A stretch of DNA of 64,000 nucleotides. Origin: ENR-C20 sp942493145 (GTDB taxonomy: Bacteria; Bacillota; Clostridia; Acetivibrionales; DTU013). Below are positions 34,020-42,456 of this stretch, piece after piece. The notes under the pieces were generated by a model, which was given only the letters and a program-made list of their open reading frames with translations, was not told where the DNA came from and ran no database searches. The first letter of the stretch is position 1, and each line of letters opens with the position of its first letter. The stretch covers positions 1,116,001-1,180,000 of the forward strand of contig OW818679.1 of NCBI GenBank assembly GCA_942493145.1, given 5' to 3'. Position numbers and translations under genes: made by a program.

Positions 34020-34048
34020 TAACGAGTATGAATAAAGTAGGAATGAGT

Positions 34049-34375
34049 ATGAATATTAAAGAGTTGGCAGAAAAAATCAATGCGGTTATCCTGACAGGAC
34101 AGGCTGAAAACGAGGTCACCGGAATATATGCATGTGATCTCCTCAGCAGGGTCATGGCAAAGGCAACCAAAGGGAACGCCTGGATAACAGTCCACACCCA
34201 CCTCAATGTCGTAGCGGTCGCTGTCTTTGCAGAGCTTTCCTGCGTAGTGATCCCCGAAGGAATAGAGGTGGAAGAGGCTACGCTGAAAAGGGCGATAAAT
34301 GAAGGCATTCCTATACTGACGACACAACTCCCGGCTTATGAAATCTGTGGGAGGTATTATGCAGTACGCGGTTGA
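34049..34375 (+). CDS. DRTGG domain protein (second copy)
   Basis: This protein of about 108 residues is similar in fold to the first DRTGG protein (AWITVHTHLNVVAVAVF, then EGIPILTTQLPAYEI). The start is taken at ATG 34049 (MNIKELAEKI) because GTAGGA lies six bases upstream; ATGs at 34028 and 34043 are alternatives. It overlaps the PHP gene by 17 bases. Its ligand and role are unknown. Confidence 0.78.
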   Translation: MNIKELAEKINAVILTGQAENEVTGIYACDLLSRVMAKATKGNAWITVHTHLNVVAVAVFAELSCVVIPEGIEVEEATLKRAINEGIPILTTQLPAYEICGRYYAVRG

Positions 34376-35066
34376 CCTGCATATTCATTCGGTGCTCTCT
34401 CCCTGTTCCGATGATGGAATGACGCCGAACAACATCATCAATATGGCAATCCTAAAAAGACTTGATTTTATTGCCGTTACAGACCATAATTCAACCGGCA
34501 ACCTCAAGGCTGTCTTGGATTGTGCCCTTGGAAGGGATTTGATAGTTGTACCGGGTATCGAGGTAGAAACGGCTGAGGAAGTACATCTTGTTTGTCTTTT
34601 TCCATCACTGCATACCGCTATTGAAGCGGGAGATATCATTTCTTCAGCATTGCCGGAAATCAAAAACCGTGAAGAAATATTCGGGAGACAACTGCTGATG
34701 GATGAGTATGACAATATAAAAGCCGAAGTCGGACAACTTCTTCTGACAGCAACCAGGCTTCCCCTTGAAGAAGTATTCCGTATAACAGTCAATGCCGGCG
34801 GAGTTGTCATCCCTGCCCATATCAACCGAAGCTCTTACAGCATCCTTTCAAACCTCGGAGCAATACCTGGGGATCTTAACATTAAATACGTGGAAATAAC
34901 CCCCAGAGACCCTTATGAAGCTCCAAACGGGTACATACCTATCATCTCATCCGACGCACACTCCCTTGGAGATATCCTTGAGAGGACATCCTTACTCGAT
35001 TTGCCCCAAAAAAGCATAGAATGCCTTATCCAAAAGTTAAAAGGAAGAGTTTCTCCCATTGAATAA
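34359..35066 (+). CDS. PHP-domain phosphoesterase
   Basis: This 235-residue protein has the metal-binding PHP motifs HIHSVLSPCSDD at the N-terminus, TDHNSTGN, GIEVETAEEVH, PAHINR and SSDAHS near the end, so the active site looks complete. Members hydrolyse phosphoesters or nucleotides, and the substrate here is unknown. Conserved next to DRTGG and hydrogenase genes in other Clostridia. Start ATG 34359 with GGGAGG four bases upstream. A hairpin overlaps its end. Confidence 0.88.
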   Translation: MQYAVDLHIHSVLSPCSDDGMTPNNIINMAILKRLDFIAVTDHNSTGNLKAVLDCALGRDLIVVPGIEVETAEEVHLVCLFPSLHTAIEAGDIISSALPEIKNREEIFGRQLLMDEYDNIKAEVGQLLLTATRLPLEEVFRITVNAGGVVIPAHINRSSYSILSNLGAIPGDLNIKYVEITPRDPYEAPNGYIPIISSDAHSLGDILERTSLLDLPQKSIECLIQKLKGRVSPIE

Positions 35067-35078
35067 TGGGTAAACTCT
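35046..35078 (+). terminator. Hairpin at the end of the PHP gene
   Basis: AGAGTTT with AAACTCT and CCCATT with AATGGG make a two-part stem that overlaps the stop codon. Only a short T stretch follows, so it may be a partial terminator. Confidence 0.5.
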
Positions 35079-35106
35079 AATAAAATGAATTTTGAAAGGA
35101 GAAACC

Positions 35107-35496
35107 ATGGAAGGAAACAAAAATGAATTCAAGTCAATTGAGGAATATATTTTGCAGTTTTCTCCCGGGATACAGGAAAAGCTTCAAACACTAAGAAGCA
35201 TTATAAAAGAGTCGGCGCCGGATGCAGAAGAAAAGATAAGCTGGCAGATGCCGACGTTTTATTATTATGGAAATGTGGTGCATTTTGCAGCACATAAAAA
35301 TCATATTGGGTTTTATCCTGGTGCCAGTGGTATTGAAGTTTTCAAGCATAAGATGCTGGAGTATAAAGCTTCAAAAGGTGCCGTGCAATTTCCTTTTGAA
35401 AAGCCGTTGCCAAATGAGCTGATAAGCGAGATAGTAAAATATAGAGTTGCTGAAAATAAAAAATGGGCAGAAGAGAAATCTCCAAAGAAAAAATAA
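35107..35496 (+). CDS. DUF1801 (YdhG-like) family protein
   Basis: This 129-residue protein has the family pattern: LQTLRSIIKESAPDAEEKISWQMP (split by the family's conserved W), FYYYGNVVHFAAHKNHIGFYPG, and a C-terminal basic tail. Relatives include frataxin-like YdhG, proposed as an iron chaperone, but most members have no known role. Start ATG 35107 has AAAGGAG. It sits between the two halves of the hydrogenase locus and may be a later insertion or an Fe-related helper. Confidence 0.8.
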   Translation: MEGNKNEFKSIEEYILQFSPGIQEKLQTLRSIIKESAPDAEEKISWQMPTFYYYGNVVHFAAHKNHIGFYPGASGIEVFKHKMLEYKASKGAVQFPFEKPLPNELISEIVKYRVAENKKWAEEKSPKKK

Positions 35497-35605
35497 TAGC
35501 AACCTTTGTATACAATAAACTGCATTTCAAGTCAAAAGTACTTAATTGTAGCATAAAACAAATTTCTGGAAAAACAAAATTTCACAAAAAAATAAAAAAT
35601 GGGCA

Positions 35606-35634
35606 TTGAATACACAAATCTTTCTTGTTATAAT
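35606..35634 (+). promoter_or_regulatory. Sigma-A promoter of hydrogenase operon set 2
   Basis: TTGAAT, a 17-base spacer and a perfect TATAAT; transcription would start near 35641. The leader to the hydC ATG is about 125 bases. Confidence 0.8.
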
Positions 35635-35645
35635 ATTAACGTACG

Positions 35646-35663
35646 TTGTTAATTGATTAACGT
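35646..35663. promoter_or_regulatory. Rex-type redox operator
   Basis: TTGTTAA-TTGA-TTAACGT matches 12 of 14 fixed positions of the clostridial Rex motif TTGTTAANNNNTTAACAA. It lies at about +6 to +23 of the predicted transcript, a good place for repression relieved by a high NADH/NAD+ ratio. The rex gene is not in the window. Confidence 0.65.
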
Positions 35664-35765
35664 TGATAATCCATAATTGGTATGATGTATTATGAATTTT
35701 TTATTACTGATATTTATATCCTATAACATTTAAATCATATAATTTTTGAAAGTGAGAGGTGTATT

Positions 35766-36257
35766 ATGAGCGGTAATTGCTGCTGTGGATGCGAAGATAC
35801 AAGAACGCAAAAATTGCAGGAAGTGATTGAGAAATACAAGGACACCAAGGGTGCGCTTATTCCGGTGCTGCATGAAGCACAGGATATTTTCGGTTATCTT
35901 CCGATGAACGTTCAGAAGCAGGTTTCAGAAGGACTGAATATTCCACTTACCGAGATCTATGGTGTGGTGACCTTTTATACTCAGTTTTCACTGAAGCCGA
36001 AGGGCAAATACAGAATAAGCCTTTGTATGGGTACAGCCTGCTATGTAAAAGGCTCAAGCCATATCCTTGACAAGCTCCAGGAAAAACTTGGCATACATGT
36101 AGGTGATATAACTGAAGATGGCCAGTTTTCACTTGATTCCTGCCGTTGTGTCGGAGCCTGCGGTCTTGCACCGGTCATGATGGTGAACGATGATGTATAC
36201 GGAAGGCTTACACCCGATGAAATAGAAGGTATTCTGGATAAATACAGGCATGAGTGA
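35766..36257 (+). CDS. hydC: NuoE-like 2Fe-2S subunit of hydrogenase set 2
   Basis: This 163-residue thioredoxin-like ferredoxin has ligands in CMGTAC and CRCVGAC, the usual C-x4-C...C-x3-C pattern. The N-terminus carries an extra cysteine group (CCCGC) not seen in set 1. It is first in an operon hydC, HATPase, 2Fe-2S protein, hydB, hydA. The SD GTGAGAGGTG lies before the ATG. Confidence 0.93.
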   Translation: MSGNCCCGCEDTRTQKLQEVIEKYKDTKGALIPVLHEAQDIFGYLPMNVQKQVSEGLNIPLTEIYGVVTFYTQFSLKPKGKYRISLCMGTACYVKGSSHILDKLQEKLGIHVGDITEDGQFSLDSCRCVGACGLAPVMMVNDDVYGRLTPDEIEGILDKYRHE

Positions 36258-36266
36258 GAAACCAAT

Positions 36267-36827
36267 ATGGAAGACATATCGCTACATGTGCTTGATATAA
36301 TACAAAATTCCATAACTGCCGGCGCATCAGTCATAAGGCTGTCTTTGACGGCTGATACCGGAACCCTTGAGCTGTTGATAGATGATAACGGGCAGGGTAT
36401 GAATGAGGAACTGGTGAAAAATGCAGTTGATCCCTTTGTAACACATAGGACCACAAGGAAAGTGGGGCTTGGGCTCCCTCTGTTAAAGGATTCTGCGGAG
36501 CTTACGGGTGGACGGCTGGAAATCAACTCAGTACCAGGCAGGGGAACCGAGGTAAAGGCATATTTCTTCATCGGACATATAGACAGACTTCCGCTGGGTG
36601 ATATAGCTGAAACTATTTCTGAAGTTGTGCTTGCACATCCTCTGATTGATATGGAAATCATGTTTTCCAATGGAAATGCCGTTTTTGAAATGAAGACAGT
36701 GGAGCTGAAAGACAGGCTGGGCGAGGTCCCGATTACAGAGCTGGAAGTAATAAACTGGATTAGAGATTATTTAAATGAAGGTATAGAAGAAATCTTTGGA
36801 GGTGTATTGGATGAAGTCGATAGCTGA
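36267..36827 (+). CDS. GHKL ATPase of the hydrogenase operon
   Basis: This 186-residue histidine-kinase-like ATPase has the N box HVLDIIQNSITAGAS, G1 DDNGQGMNE, and G2 GLGLPLLKDSAELTGG. No dimerisation/phosphoacceptor domain or sensor is present, and the C-terminal 80 residues do not match a domain I recognise. Clostridial and Thermotogales hyd operons often have such a gene between hydC and hydB, role unknown. It overlaps the next gene by 17 bases. Confidence 0.85.
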   Translation: MEDISLHVLDIIQNSITAGASVIRLSLTADTGTLELLIDDNGQGMNEELVKNAVDPFVTHRTTRKVGLGLPLLKDSAELTGGRLEINSVPGRGTEVKAYFFIGHIDRLPLGDIAETISEVVLAHPLIDMEIMFSNGNAVFEMKTVELKDRLGEVPITELEVINWIRDYLNEGIEEIFGGVLDEVDS

Positions 36828-37185
36828 TCTTGAAGAGATAAGAAGGAAGACACTCGATGACATACAGATGCGGAAGACTGACGGGAAAAGAAGGATAGTC
36901 GTGGGTATGGCGACCTGTGGAATAGCAGCCGGTGCAAGACCAGTAATGAACGCTTTTGTTGAAGAGCTCAGAAAAAGGAACGTCAGCGATGTAAATGTAA
37001 CGATGACAGGCTGTATAGGTGTTTGCAGACTGGAACCGATTGTGGAAATATTTGAAGAGGACGGCAGCAAGGTAACCTATGTAAAAATGACCGCGGAAAA
37101 GGCTGTCAGGGTAGTAACGGAGCACCTGGTTAACGGCAGGGCCTGCCTTGATTTGACAATCGGTGCGGCAGACGATAAGAAATAG
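36811..37185 (+). CDS. Thioredoxin-like 2Fe-2S ferredoxin
   Basis: This 124-residue protein has ligands spread as C (VGMATCGIAAG) and C-x3-C (TGCIGVC), the pattern of the stand-alone Fd-like protein in multi-subunit hydrogenase operons. The first ligand pair is shorter than in HydC: only one Cys is seen in the first loop, so cluster binding may involve another residue. Start ATG 36811 (MKSIADLEEI) with GGAGGTG upstream; an in-frame ATG 15 bases earlier lies before this site. Confidence 0.85.
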   Translation: MKSIADLEEIRRKTLDDIQMRKTDGKRRIVVGMATCGIAAGARPVMNAFVEELRKRNVSDVNVTMTGCIGVCRLEPIVEIFEEDGSKVTYVKMTAEKAVRVVTEHLVNGRACLDLTIGAADDKK

Positions 37186-37199
37186 GGGGAGGAAGCGAA

Positions 37200-38996
37200 A
37201 TGGAATTCTTTAGGGCTCATGTCCTTATTTGCGGTGGTACGGGCTGTACATCATCTAATTCCGAAAAGGTAAAGAAGGAATTTGAGCTGCAGCTTGCAAA
37301 GCATAAACTTGAGAAGGAAATCAAACTGGTGACAACCGGATGCTTCGGCCTATGTGCCGAGGGCCCGATCGTTATGGTATACCCGGAAGGAGCCATGTAT
37401 ACCATGGTCAGACCGGAGGATGTCTCTGAAATTGTAATAGAACACCTTCTTAAGGGCAGGCTTGTAAAGAGGCTGTTGGCAGGTGCAGACAAGGAGACGG
37501 AAACGGAGAAATCCCTTGATGGCACTGATTTTTTCAAAAAGCAGCTTCGTGTGGCACTGAGGAACTGCGGTGTAATTAATCCAGAAAACATTGACGAATA
37601 TATAGCTTACGACGGGTATAAGGCGCTTTCAACGGTTTTAACAGAAATGACGCCGGAAGAGGTCATAGGTGTTGTAAAGAAGTCCGGACTTAGAGGCAGG
37701 GGCGGAGCAGGTTTCCCAACCGGCTTGAAATGGGAGTTTGCAGCAAAATCAAAAGGAGAACAGAAATTCATATGCTGCAATGCTGATGAGGGCGATCCTG
37801 GAGCATTCATGGACAGGAGCGTTCTGGAGGGAGATCCCCATTCTGTGCTTGAGGCTATGGCCATTGCAGGTTATGCAGTTGGCTCAAACCAGGGTTATAT
37901 ATATGTCAGGGCAGAATACCCCATAGCTGTTAAGAGGCTCAACATAGCCATTGAACAGGCCAAGGAATACGGATTGCTTGGAAAGAACATCTTCGGCACC
38001 GATTTCAGTTTCGATCTGGAGCTCAGGCTTGGCGCCGGTGCCTTTGTTTGCGGGGAAGAAACAGCGCTCATGACATCAATAGAGGGAAAACGTGGAGAAC
38101 CCAGACCAAAGCCTCCATTTCCAGCAGTTAAGGGTTTGTGGCAGAAACCTACACTTCTGAATAATGTTGAAACCTATGCCAACATTCCTGTGATTTTTAT
38201 AAAAGGTGCAGAATGGTTCTCCAGTATTGGAACAGAAAAGAGCAAGGGTACCAAGGTATTTGCCGTCGGCGGCAAGATCAAGAATACCGGACTGGTAGAG
38301 GTACCAATTGGTACAACACTCCGTGAAGTCATATACGATATAGGAGGCGGAATACCAAACGGCAAGAAGTTCAAAGCTGCACAGACAGGCGGACCTTCGG
38401 GCGGTTGCATTCCGGCAAGTCATATCGATGTAAAGATAGATTATGATACATTGGTGGAACTCGGTTCCATGATGGGATCAGGCGGTCTTATTGTAATGGA
38501 CGAGGACAACTGTATGGTTGATATAGCAAGGTACTTCCTTGACTTTACAGTGGATGAATCCTGTGGCAAATGCCCACCCTGCCGTATTGGTACGAAGAGG
38601 ATGCTTGAGATCCTCGAAAGGATCACCGGAGGGAAAGGTGAAATGGAGGACCTTGATAAGCTTGAGGTTCTGGCAAAGAACATCAAGGCAGCGGCGCTGT
38701 GTGGTCTTGGCCAATCCGCTCCACAGCCGGTTCTGAGCACACTGAGGTATTTCAGGGATGAATATGTGGCACATGTCAGGGACAAGAAATGTCCTGCAGG
38801 AGTATGTAAATCGATGATGCACTATTATATCCATAACGATATCTGCAAAAATTGCGGCATATGCGCAAGAAATTGCCCGGTCAGCTGCATCAGCGGTGAC
38901 AAGAAGGTTCCATATGTGATAGATCAGGAAAATTGCATCAAGTGCGGACAATGTATGGAAAAATGTCCCTTCAAGGCGATATTCAAGAACGAATAA
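37200..38996 (+). CDS. hydB: NuoF-like flavoprotein subunit of hydrogenase set 2
   Basis: This 598-residue long NuoF form has an N-terminal thioredoxin-like 2Fe-2S domain (CGGTGCTSSN, CFGLC; residues 10-95), an intact FMN/NADH core (LRGRGGAGFPTG, CNADEGDPGAFMDR, FVCGEETALM, NNVETY), SLBB, the 4Fe-4S motif ESCGKCPPCRIG and a C-terminal 2x4Fe-4S ferredoxin (CKNCGICARNC, CIKCGQCMEKC). Binds NADH and, in known HydABC enzymes, is the likely bifurcation site. ATG with AGGGGGAGGAAG upstream. Confidence 0.96.
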   Translation: MEFFRAHVLICGGTGCTSSNSEKVKKEFELQLAKHKLEKEIKLVTTGCFGLCAEGPIVMVYPEGAMYTMVRPEDVSEIVIEHLLKGRLVKRLLAGADKETETEKSLDGTDFFKKQLRVALRNCGVINPENIDEYIAYDGYKALSTVLTEMTPEEVIGVVKKSGLRGRGGAGFPTGLKWEFAAKSKGEQKFICCNADEGDPGAFMDRSVLEGDPHSVLEAMAIAGYAVGSNQGYIYVRAEYPIAVKRLNIAIEQAKEYGLLGKNIFGTDFSFDLELRLGAGAFVCGEETALMTSIEGKRGEPRPKPPFPAVKGLWQKPTLLNNVETYANIPVIFIKGAEWFSSIGTEKSKGTKVFAVGGKIKNTGLVEVPIGTTLREVIYDIGGGIPNGKKFKAAQTGGPSGGCIPASHIDVKIDYDTLVELGSMMGSGGLIVMDEDNCMVDIARYFLDFTVDESCGKCPPCRIGTKRMLEILERITGGKGEMEDLDKLEVLAKNIKAAALCGLGQSAPQPVLSTLRYFRDEYVAHVRDKKCPAGVCKSMMHYYIHNDICKNCGICARNCPVSCISGDKKVPYVIDQENCIKCGQCMEKCPFKAIFKNE

Positions 38997-38997
38997 A

Positions 38998-39056
38998 AAG
39001 GACAGGGGACACACCTCTCCCGCCGAAGTACCGGACGTCGAGGAATTTCCCCTTTA
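38998..39056. repeat. G-rich intergenic repeat, member B
   Basis: AGGACAGGGGACACACC resembles the G-rich arms of similar intergenic elements at 31741 and 50957. The inverted partner is weak here. Confidence 0.35.
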
Positions 39057-39075
39057 GAAAAGGAGAGTGTAAGCT

Positions 39076-40824
39076 GTGGAAATGGTTAATATGACAATAG
39101 ATACAAGAAAAATACAGGTGCCAAAGACCTATACGGTCCTGGAGGCAGCAAGGGAAGCCAACATAGCAATCCCAACACTATGCTTTCTCAAGGATATCAA
39201 TGAGATAGGCGCATGCAGGATGTGTGTCGTGGAGATCAAGGGAGCCAGAAGTCTTCAGGCTGCATGTGTATATCCGGTTTCAGAGGGACTGGAAATATTT
39301 ACGCAGACCCCGGCTGTCAGGGAGGCCCGGAAGGTCACTCTGGAACTGATATTGTCCAATCACGACAAGAAGTGCCTTACCTGTGTCAGGAGCAGGAACT
39401 GCGAATTGCAGAAGCTTGCAGAGGACCTGAATATCCAGGACATCAGGTTTGAAGGTGAATCACTTAAACACCCTATTGATGATTTTTCTCCCTCAATAGT
39501 AAGGGACCCGAACAAGTGCGTGCTCTGCAGGCGCTGTGTGAATATGTGCAAAAATATCCAGAATGTAGCCGTAATAGACACAAATGAAAGAGGCTTCAAG
39601 ACCATTGTCGGATCGGCCTTCAACAGATCGTTGAGTGAAGTTCCCTGCATCAACTGTGGACAGTGTATTAACGTTTGCCCTGTCGGAGCACTTAAAGAGA
39701 AGGATGACACAGACAAAGTATGGGCTGCGCTGGCAAACAAAGATCTGCATGTGGTGGTACAGACCGCTCCTGCAGTCAGGGTAGCAATTGGCGAGGAATT
39801 TGGACTGCCTATCGGTACGAGGGCAACCAGCAATATGATCGCTGCACTTAGGAGGCTTGGCTTCCAGAAGGTATTTGACACAGATACTGCTGCCGACCTG
39901 ACAATAATGGAAGAGGGAACCGAACTGCTGCACAGGATAAAGGAAGGTGGAAAGCTTCCGCTGATAACCTCCTGCAGCCCTGGGTGGATAAAGCTTTGCG
40001 AGCACTATTATCCGGAGTTCCTTGACAACCTTTCATCCTGCAAATCGCCTCAGGCCATGTTCGGTGCTGTGATAAAATCATACTATGCCGAAAAGGAAGG
40101 AATCGATCCTTCAAAGATATTTGTAGTATCGGTCATGCCATGTACGGCCAAGAAATTTGAGATAAAGAGGCCTGAACTGTCTTCAAACGGATACCCGGAT
40201 GTTGATGTGGTACTGACGACCAGGGAAATCGCTAAAATGATCAGGGAAGCGGGAATAGATTTTACCGAGCTTCCAATGAGGCATTTCGACGATCCCATGG
40301 GTGAAGCTTCAGGCGCAGCTGTAATTTTCGGAGCAACCGGAGGTGTTATGGAAGCAGCACTTAGAACTGTTGCAGAGCTTCTTAACGGTAAGCCGGCGGA
40401 TAATATAGAATATCATGCTGTCAGAGGCGTGGAAGGTATAAAAGAAGCCACCATTGAAGCGGGCGGCATGAAGATAAAGGCAGCTGTAGCCCATGGTACG
40501 GGCAATGCAAGAAAGCTGATGGACGCAATCAAAAACGGAGAGGCAGATTACCACTTTGTTGAGATAATGGCCTGCCCCGGCGGATGTGTCAATGGCGGAG
40601 GACAGCCAATTCAGCCCTCGTCAGTGAGAAGTTGGATTGATTTACGCGCAGAAAGGGCGAAGGCAATATACGAAGAGGATGCCAGCCTGCCCATAAGGAA
40701 ATCCCATGAGAATCCAAAGATTCAGAAGCTCTATGAGGAATACTTCGGGGAGCCGGGCAGCCACAAAGCCCATGAACTGCTGCACACCCATTATCACCAG
40801 AGGGAGAACTATCCTGAGAAGTAA
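39076..40824 (+). CDS. hydA: [FeFe]-hydrogenase catalytic subunit, set 2
   Basis: This 582-residue group A hydrogenase has the same domain order as set 1: 2Fe-2S (CRMC), His-Cys3 (HDKKCLTC), two 4Fe-4S sites (CVLCRRCVNMC, CINCGQCINVC), and H-cluster motifs TSCSPGW, MPCTAKKFE, MACPGGCVNGGGQP, then the C-terminal small-subunit domain (RKSHENPKIQKLYEEYFG). GTG start with AGGAGAG eight bases upstream. Last gene of the Rex-box operon, ended by a strong terminator. Paralogous to set 1 over its full length. Confidence 0.96.
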   Translation: MEMVNMTIDTRKIQVPKTYTVLEAAREANIAIPTLCFLKDINEIGACRMCVVEIKGARSLQAACVYPVSEGLEIFTQTPAVREARKVTLELILSNHDKKCLTCVRSRNCELQKLAEDLNIQDIRFEGESLKHPIDDFSPSIVRDPNKCVLCRRCVNMCKNIQNVAVIDTNERGFKTIVGSAFNRSLSEVPCINCGQCINVCPVGALKEKDDTDKVWAALANKDLHVVVQTAPAVRVAIGEEFGLPIGTRATSNMIAALRRLGFQKVFDTDTAADLTIMEEGTELLHRIKEGGKLPLITSCSPGWIKLCEHYYPEFLDNLSSCKSPQAMFGAVIKSYYAEKEGIDPSKIFVVSVMPCTAKKFEIKRPELSSNGYPDVDVVLTTREIAKMIREAGIDFTELPMRHFDDPMGEASGAAVIFGATGGVMEAALRTVAELLNGKPADNIEYHAVRGVEGIKEATIEAGGMKIKAAVAHGTGNARKLMDAIKNGEADYHFVEIMACPGGCVNGGGQPIQPSSVRSWIDLRAERAKAIYEEDASLPIRKSHENPKIQKLYEEYFGEPGSHKAHELLHTHYHQRENYPEK

Positions 40825-40849
40825 ATAGTATATATATCAATATTCAATC

Positions 40850-40883
40850 AAATGCGGGCGCTGGATAATCAGCGCCCGCATTT
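40850..40883 (+). terminator. Terminator of hydrogenase operon set 2
   Basis: AAATGCGGGCGCT pairs perfectly with AGCGCCCGCATTT around an 8-base loop: 13 pairs, GC-rich. The T run is limited to the stem's own TTT. Confidence 0.85.
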
Positions 40884-41004
40884 GAACTTCCGGTGACAGA
40901 CAGGAATTCATGAACTGCATGTAAAATTTTCGATGTTTGTATTCTCAATATTTATTTTCAGTGATAAAATCCTATTATGTCGGGAAAAAGACGGGGTGTG
41001 ACTA

Positions 41005-42456
41005 GTGAATACAGATATTGAAAGTATTGAATTATACAAAGAGCTGGCAGAGAAATATCAACTTCTCGCAGAAAATACTGTCGAGTGTATTTGGCTGCTT
41101 GATTTTACAAACATGCAATTCAAATATATAAGTCCAGCTATAACTTCTTTAAGAGGTTTGACTGTTGAAGAGGCTATGAAAGAAAAACTGGAAGATTCGT
41201 TAACCCCCGAATCACTGGAAAAAGTATATAAGATAGCTGAAAATTATCTATCAGGGATTCTGAATGATAGCGGAAGCGAAGATACGATTGCAAGTATAAA
41301 TGAGTTCAGGCAGTATTGTAAAGATGGAACTATCAAGGATGTAGAAATATCCACCAGATTTGTTAAGAATGAAAAAGAAAATACCATTGATGTTTTGGGT
41401 GTTACAAGAGATATAACAGAAAGAAAGAAACTGGAAGAAAAACTCAGGAAAGAGATGAACCAAAAAAATGAATTTATAAAAAAGCTCAAAGAGTCAAAAA
41501 AAGAACTGATTCAGTTAACAGAAGAATTACGACTGAAAAACGGGATTTTTAAAAATGCTGCCATTACCGACAAGCTAACAGGACTACATAATCGGTACTT
41601 TTTTGATCAAAAGGTTAAGGAAGAGTTTGAAAGAGCCGATCGGTATAAAATTCCCGTTTCTTTAATACTATTTGATTTGGATCACTTCAAGAAGGTAAAT
41701 GATTTATGGGGGCATGGCGTTGGAGATAATGTACTGAAAACGGTTTCAAAGGTTGTTAAAGGCCTGATTCGGAAGCCGGATGTTTTTGCAAGGTGGGGCG
41801 GAGAGGAATTTGTAATATTAATGCCGCAAACAACATTGGAGGGCGCTTTTATTGCTTCGGAAAAACTTAGAGAAGAGATTGGCAAGCTTGATCATCCTTC
41901 AGCAGGGATGGTAACTGCCAGCTTTGGATGTGCAGAATGGCTCAAGGGCGAATCATATGAAAGCTGGTTCAAAAGAGTGGATCATGCTCTTTATAGAGCA
42001 AAGAGTGAAGGACGCAATCGGGTAATCAAATGCAATGACATTGAAATTAAGCCGTTTGCATTCATTCGATTGGAATGGAGAAAAGAATGGGAATGTGGCA
42101 ATGAATTGATTGACAGTCAGCATAAGGAGCTTTTGGACCTGTCCAATATCATGATTGATGCATCTCTGACAGAAAAGAAGGTCGAGAGTTTACTGGAGAA
42201 GTTTGACAAGCTACTTCTGCATATTGTCCAACACTTTGAAAATGAAGAGCAGGTTTTAAAACGCTTGAATTTCCCGGAGACAGTGCGACATTCTCAAATT
42301 CATAAGGATCTTACCCTAAAAGCTCTGTCTTTGAAAGAAGAGTTGATCATAGGAGTACTAAAACCTTCTGCGTTCTTTTCTTTTTTAGTTGATGAAGTTA
42401 TTATGGGACATTTATTGGCTGAGGATGTAAAGTTTTTTCCATTCACACAAAAATAG
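41005..42456 (+). CDS. PAS-GGDEF-bacteriohemerythrin diguanylate cyclase
   Basis: This 483-residue soluble protein has a PAS domain (about residues 15-140), a coiled-coil linker (140-185), a GGDEF domain with active-site RWGGEEF and an inhibitory RxxD site (RKPD) five residues before it, and a C-terminal hemerythrin domain with the di-iron ligands in IDSQHKEL, HIVQHFENEE, HSQIH and GHLLAED. It likely makes c-di-GMP in response to O2 or NO/iron state. GTG start after GGGGTG. Its last 157 bases overlap a convergent permease gene. Confidence 0.92.
   Translation: MNTDIESIELYKELAEKYQLLAENTVECIWLLDFTNMQFKYISPAITSLRGLTVEEAMKEKLEDSLTPESLEKVYKIAENYLSGILNDSGSEDTIASINEFRQYCKDGTIKDVEISTRFVKNEKENTIDVLGVTRDITERKKLEEKLRKEMNQKNEFIKKLKESKKELIQLTEELRLKNGIFKNAAITDKLTGLHNRYFFDQKVKEEFERADRYKIPVSLILFDLDHFKKVNDLWGHGVGDNVLKTVSKVVKGLIRKPDVFARWGGEEFVILMPQTTLEGAFIASEKLREEIGKLDHPSAGMVTASFGCAEWLKGESYESWFKRVDHALYRAKSEGRNRVIKCNDIEIKPFAFIRLEWRKEWECGNELIDSQHKELLDLSNIMIDASLTEKKVESLLEKFDKLLLHIVQHFENEEQVLKRLNFPETVRHSQIHKDLTLKALSLKEELIIGVLKPSAFFSFLVDEVIMGHLLAEDVKFFPFTQK

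Noticed and set aside
33380..34327. 315-codon open frame on the minus strand
   Set aside because: Antisense to the sensory hydrogenase and DRTGG genes; Ser/Phe-rich shadow translation.
36267..36827. Complete histidine kinase
   Set aside because: Only the GHKL ATPase part is present; no phosphoacceptor His or sensor domain.
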